Of a stretch of 38,386 bases of DNA, positions 34,600 through 38,386 are shown piece by piece. Source of the stretch: Bacteroidales bacterium (GTDB taxonomy: Bacteria; Bacteroidota; Bacteroidia; Bacteroidales; UBA932). The notes beneath the pieces were generated by a model. It was not told the DNA's origin. It worked only from the letters and a program-made list of their open reading frames with translations, and did no database searches. The stretch covers positions 1 to 38,386 of the forward strand of contig JAFYWC010000048.1 in assembly GCA_017546585.1 (NCBI GenBank), in the 5' to 3' direction. Made by a program: the position numbers and the translations under genes. Numbering within the stretch: the stretch's first letter is position 1; each line of letters begins with the position of its first letter.

Positions 34600-35484
34600 T
34601 TATTCCAGCCAAGGCTCCAACTTAGCACTGCTTGCGTAAAATATCTTTGTATCAGGAGATTCCGGATCCGGATTTTCGTTTTCTGTAATGTCTATGAATC
34701 GAAATCTATAGTGGTATTCAAATCTGTCATAATCATCTTTTACTGCACGAGTATGAATCGTCATATAGTAAAGGTTCATCATGTCAAGTGTGTAGTAAGG
34801 TTCTCCTGTAACATATCCCTCTTCAGATTGCACCAGAAATTTCTTAGTGATCTCTGACCCGTGAATGTCTGGCTGTTCGAATTCGTCAGCAAGGTATGTC
34901 AACTCCATCATTACAGTTGTGTCACAATTATGGAATCTGCACTTTGCATCAAAAAGATATTCAAGGTCTCCGTTCTCCTGATTTTTCCTACATATCTTGA
35001 TGTCGTCTGACGGCGACGGATAATCAAATGCTATAACAGTACCAATGGCAAGACTATTCTGACTATGATGTATCTCCATCATATTGTATGCTTTGACAAT
35101 ATGAAGATTAATGCTGATTGATTCTCCGGTATCTTCATCAAGGATTTCCATCGTGGTGTCTCCGAGCTGACGAGGCTGCAATGTCAGATTCGCCGCTTCA
35201 ATACCCTCACCAAGGAATGTTTCGACTGATGCCTCTCTGTATATAAACGCAAGCAGTTCAGGATCATACACTGTCACTTTGTGATTCTTTCCTTTGCCAC
35301 CATATATTTCCAGCACATATGGTCTCGTGCTTTCTATCGGAACATACAGATGAGCACCATCAGTCTCTATCAGACCGTATTTAGTCTGATAGACACGCAG
35401 GATCTGTCCATCATAATATGGATTGTATTCACATCCGCTCAATATCATTAAAACTGCTATCGCAGCCAATATATATCTTTTCAT
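34600..35484 (-). CDS. Lipoprotein of unknown function, TonB-receptor cassette
   Basis: A 294-residue protein with a clear lipobox (MKRYILAAIAVLMILSGC, Cys18). The mature chain starts with YYDGQILRVYQTKYGLIETD and appears to contain two beta-sandwich-like halves (YVLEIYGGKGKNHKVTVYDP; then SINLHIVKAYNMMEI). No named family recognised. It follows DUF4249 by two bases and precedes another lipoprotein by 27, so tight co-expression with the receptor is likely. Could be a surface-exposed binding accessory. Confidence 0.65.
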   Translation of the reverse strand: MKRYILAAIAVLMILSGCEYNPYYDGQILRVYQTKYGLIETDGAHLYVPIESTRPYVLEIYGGKGKNHKVTVYDPELLAFIYREASVETFLGEGIEAANLTLQPRQLGDTTMEILDEDTGESISINLHIVKAYNMMEIHHSQNSLAIGTVIAFDYPSPSDDIKICRKNQENGDLEYLFDAKCRFHNCDTTVMMELTYLADEFEQPDIHGSEITKKFLVQSEEGYVTGEPYYTLDMMNLYYMTIHTRAVKDDYDRFEYHYRFRFIDITENENPDPESPDTKIFYASSAKLEPWLE

Positions 35485-35486
35485 TT

Positions 35487-36503
35487 CTATCTGTTATTTT
35501 CGATGAATTCCTTTGTTATCCAATCTGTTTCTACGATACAGATTCCGGCAAACGCTCCGAATCCATTATCAACGTTAGAATAGCAGTAATTTGATGGTGC
35601 TACAAACCCGACAAATCCATCGTAATCAGCCTGGAATTCATATGCGACCCTGTACTTATAGAATTCCTCTGACATTGTATAAAGAATAAGCTTATTTCTA
35701 TCGATGTAAGGGATTACACCCAGTTCATTGCCCTGCTCATCATACATCATCCTTTTACCCTCCTGGACAAAGAAGGAGTCATATGTGCTTAGATCAATAT
35801 ACCCATGAGTCCGCGGCTGAATAGAAAAAGTGGTTTCAACTTCCTTGAGTGATTTTGTTTCCCAAGCCCACATTCTTTCTCCATATAGGCTGATATCGAC
35901 GGCCTCAAGAGAAACAGGAACCATATCATCAAAGTCATCCTTGATAGGATAGAGATTACCTGCATACTTGTTTATCCAGATTTCAGGCTCGGATGGATAT
36001 TCATAGATTGTTTCATTATAGACCTGCAGCCCATAACCATAAGCAGCGTCTATGTCAGATATCGTCACATAAAGGACATTGTCATATGAATCAACTCCAC
36101 TCTCTACTCTTCTGTAATCAATTCTTCTCTTTGGAAAAGGATTCGGAATAGTGGTCTCAGCACATACACTTTCAAAACCGTCGCTTACTACTGTAATGTT
36201 CATCTTATCTCCTGACTGCGAGCGATAGTGTGCTCTGTAGCATCCTTCCTTAGTATCAATGCATTCAACAGGTATTTCTTTTCCATTCACCTTGAAAGTG
36301 ATATCAGGTTTGAAAGCCGGCATTGTTGGTGTATTGGATTTAGAATACGCCGGCATTATCTTGATGTCAATATAGTCTGGCGATGCTCCTGGGAAGGACT
36401 CGATGTAAATTATCGGATTCTCATCATACTGAGGATCGAAGGGAGTTATGCAAGAGGTCAATACACCCAACATAGCCACCAAGGTATATATGTGTTTCTT
36501 CAT
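35487..36503 (-). CDS. DUF4249 domain-containing lipoprotein
   Basis: A 338-residue lipoprotein (MKKHIYTLVAMLGVLTSC, Cys18) immediately followed by ITPFDPQYDENPIIYIES, the usual opening of DUF4249 proteins. Other family-like points are the VTISDIDAAYGYGLQVY region and the C-terminal VGFVAPSNYCYSNVDNGFGAFAG, where DUF4249 members have a conserved N-x-x-x-G-x-G-x-F pattern. DUF4249 proteins accompany a class of TonB-dependent receptors in Bacteroidota and are thought to act at the cell surface, like SusD but unrelated. It starts five bases after the receptor stop. Substrate unknown. Confidence 0.88.
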   Translation of the reverse strand: MKKHIYTLVAMLGVLTSCITPFDPQYDENPIIYIESFPGASPDYIDIKIMPAYSKSNTPTMPAFKPDITFKVNGKEIPVECIDTKEGCYRAHYRSQSGDKMNITVVSDGFESVCAETTIPNPFPKRRIDYRRVESGVDSYDNVLYVTISDIDAAYGYGLQVYNETIYEYPSEPEIWINKYAGNLYPIKDDFDDMVPVSLEAVDISLYGERMWAWETKSLKEVETTFSIQPRTHGYIDLSTYDSFFVQEGKRMMYDEQGNELGVIPYIDRNKLILYTMSEEFYKYRVAYEFQADYDGFVGFVAPSNYCYSNVDNGFGAFAGICIVETDWITKEFIENNR

Positions 36504-36508
36504 TTCTT

Positions 36509-38386
36509 TTAGAATTTAAGGGTGTAACTGAAAGTAGGTATGATCGGGATGATACCCATCGCTGAACCATAGCTTGCTATTACCTTTCCGTCAAGAGACT
36601 TGTATTCATCCATTGCCATAATCGGGTTGGTGCGGCAATATGCATTGTAAACGCTGAGGTTCCATATGCTTGTATTTCCCCTCTTCGTGTTCTTGACGAA
36701 GTTCATTCCCAAATCAAGTCTGTGATAGTCCGGCAATTTAACATTGTTAGGCTCAAGATACGCGTAGATACCATCTGGGGTCTGGTGTGATGACAAAGTG
36801 ATCCTGTTTCCTGTATGATAGTTCCAAGCTCCATAAAGTTCAAAACGCTTGCTGAACTTATGCTTGGCCATAAGGGTAATTTTATGTCGGTTGTCATTTC
36901 TGTCGTTATACCAGTCTCTATAAAAGTCATCGAATTTTCTTTGAGACCAAGATAATGTATAATAGGCATTGACTTCTGTCTTTCCATTGCTGTATCCGAA
37001 GTCAAGCTCTGCTCCCCAAGATCTTCCCTGACCCGGTTTGAATCCTCTCTCCCAGTCTGACAAAGGAGGAAAGATCGTATATGGGCCGGCATATTCAATC
37101 AGATTGTACATATGTTTGTACCATCCTTCTACATTGATATGAACAGTCGGCGAGAGATTTGAGTACAAGCCAGCAGCTACCTCTCTGGAACGTGACGGAC
37201 GTATCTTTTCTGTGGAAGGAAGCCACATGTTGGTAGGAAGATCAAGATAAAGCGATGAAATCAGATGTGATGGCTGACTCATCTCTGTATATGACGCCTT
37301 AGCAGTAAGCTTGTCATTGAAGGTATATTTTATCGCAAGACGCGGTTCAAGTGAATGCCAGGTCTTGCCTGAAGAATGATAAATAGTATATCTCAATCCA
37401 GCATTTACAGAGAAGGCATCTGTTATTGCAATTTCATCTTCACCATAAATTGAAGCCTCTACAGTATTATATTTCAAGGAATCTACGTGTGGGTTGTATT
37501 TGAATGACCCAAGGTTATTCCTTTCTTCGACTTCACTGATATAATCCGGTCTGTAGTAATGAAGTTGCGCTGTCGCGCCATATCTCAGCCTATGATTAGA
37601 ATTTAGCGAATGAAAGATGTCAGTTTTAAAGCCTATCGTATGTACCGTGTTATTATAATAGACTCCTGACATTTCATAGTTATCTCCCCTTGTTTCCTCC
37701 TGCCTATATCCAAAGCCCGAAAAAGACCCGCTGTAATACAGTTTATTGGACATAGAGAGTTTATCGGTGACATCATAATTCCAATTCAACGACCCAACGG
37801 TATTACCCCAACCTAGATTTATGTCGAGAACATCTCTACGATCTTCCTTCTTTCCATTAACCAAATATTGGGAAGAATCATCAGTCAAATATTTGAACAC
37901 ATCATTTCCAGTATAGAAATTGGCAGAGAGAACACTTCGATCGCTGAACTTATGAGTAATCTTGGCGTTAAGGTCAGTGAATGCATAACGGAAATTCATC
38001 TTCTCGTCATAGATTGAATTCTTTTTATTCAGATATGCCATCAAGGGTAATGTGACAGTCTCTGTCCAAGTGCGTCTGAGGCCGAAATTGAAGGATGTCT
38101 TGTCTTTCCAGATAGGACCATCCAGTTGAAACCTACCGTCAAGAAGACCTATCGAGAAAAGGCCGTGATACTCCTTGAAGTCACCATCTTTAGTAGTGAT
38201 ATCCACAACAGAAGACATTTTTGAACCATATCTTGCAGGGAATCCGCTTTTATAGAAATCCATGTTTGAGATGACGTCGCTGTTAAATGCAGAAAACAGT
38301 CCGAGAAGGTGGCTGGACTGGTAGATAGGAACACCATCCAAAAGGAAGAGATTATCGCTTCCATCTCCACCATGAACATAGAATCC
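36509..38386 (-). CDS. TonB-dependent receptor, 3' part (5' end beyond right edge)
   Basis: The frame is open to base 38386, giving 625 visible codons. The window starts inside the plug domain: HGGDGSDNLF, LDGVPIYQSSHLLG, then DFYKSGFPARYGSKMSSVVDI, the typical plug end. A 22-stranded barrel follows with many aromatic strands (NYTDRHKI-like loops, ELYGAWNYHTGN, YHRLDLGMNFVKN) and ends PTFSYTLKF with Phe last. The TonB box and any carboxypeptidase-like N-terminal domain lie outside. It leads a leftward cassette with DUF4249, two lipoproteins and a barrel. Energised uptake across the outer membrane; ligand unknown. Confidence 0.92.
   Translation of the reverse strand, partial: GFYVHGGDGSDNLFLLDGVPIYQSSHLLGLFSAFNSDVISNMDFYKSGFPARYGSKMSSVVDITTKDGDFKEYHGLFSIGLLDGRFQLDGPIWKDKTSFNFGLRRTWTETVTLPLMAYLNKKNSIYDEKMNFRYAFTDLNAKITHKFSDRSVLSANFYTGNDVFKYLTDDSSQYLVNGKKEDRRDVLDINLGWGNTVGSLNWNYDVTDKLSMSNKLYYSGSFSGFGYRQEETRGDNYEMSGVYYNNTVHTIGFKTDIFHSLNSNHRLRYGATAQLHYYRPDYISEVEERNNLGSFKYNPHVDSLKYNTVEASIYGEDEIAITDAFSVNAGLRYTIYHSSGKTWHSLEPRLAIKYTFNDKLTAKASYTEMSQPSHLISSLYLDLPTNMWLPSTEKIRPSRSREVAAGLYSNLSPTVHINVEGWYKHMYNLIEYAGPYTIFPPLSDWERGFKPGQGRSWGAELDFGYSNGKTEVNAYYTLSWSQRKFDDFYRDWYNDRNDNRHKITLMAKHKFSKRFELYGAWNYHTGNRITLSSHQTPDGIYAYLEPNNVKLPDYHRLDLGMNFVKNTKRGNTSIWNLSVYNAYCRTNPIMAMDEYKSLDGKVIASYGSAMGIIPIIPTFSYTLKF

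Overview
The window reads as a chromosomal segment of a Bacteroidales-type member of the Bacteroidota. The evidence is the recurrent Bacteroidota promoter -7 element TAnnTTTG upstream of most transcription units, weak or absent Shine-Dalgarno sequences, a TonB-dependent receptor paired with a DUF4249 lipoprotein, a TamA-like barrel that carries a lipobox (TamL type), and housekeeping proteins of Bacteroidota type (pyruvate kinase, enolase, formate-THF ligase, short CstA, group IV decarboxylase). Genus cannot be fixed from the sequence alone. Genes are tightly packed with many 1-8 bp overlaps. No tRNA, rRNA, CRISPR array or prophage was seen. Only one mobile element is visible, the 5' end of an IS1182-like transposase cut by the left edge.

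Layout. 1-3470: transposase fragment, a hairpin terminator, then a leftward operon pyk / two small outer-membrane barrels / DUF1963. 3581-6024: acetyltransferase-like protein and rarA. 6037-8226: tamL, leftward. 8397-10540: PLP decarboxylase of polyamine type with a leader stem-loop, and a TrmH/SpoU RNA methylase. 10545-15195: two GH13 amylases (one cytoplasmic, one lipoprotein) around a PlsC-like acyltransferase. 15278-18866: upp, then a leftward cstA / DUF454 / PfoR-like membrane operon. 18950-20834: fhs followed by a tiny M15-peptidase remnant.

20849-26694 is the most interesting part, a leftward six-gene unit in transcription order: ABC permease, ABC ATPase with an extra C-terminal domain, NMT1/THI5-type binding protein, a membrane dCache-HAMP-SpoIIE phosphatase-HATPase protein, a STAS protein, and a guanine deaminase. 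It joins an ABC importer to a complete Rsb-type partner-switching set without any sigma factor. The C-terminal extension of the ABC ATPase looks like a degenerate RsbW-type HATPase domain. I propose that the STAS/kinase switch controls, or reads out, transport. That is inference.

26763-32262: patatin phospholipase, CDF zinc-type exporter, enolase (leftward), a small membrane protein, a gutted Na+/Ca2+ antiporter remnant, and a YtcJ-like amidohydrolase. 32426-38386 (leftward): a TonB-dependent receptor (5' end beyond the right edge), DUF4249 lipoprotein, two lipoproteins of unknown family, a barrel protein, and a separately terminated secreted/membrane protein. Together these look like an uptake or surface-binding cassette whose substrate cannot be told from sequence.

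Several obvious long frames begin at TTG only because an upstream TTG extends them. I moved those starts to the first plausible ATG where family alignment or spacing supports it (rarA, cytoplasmic amylase, PfoR-like, DUF454, guaD, permease, CDF, amidohydrolase).
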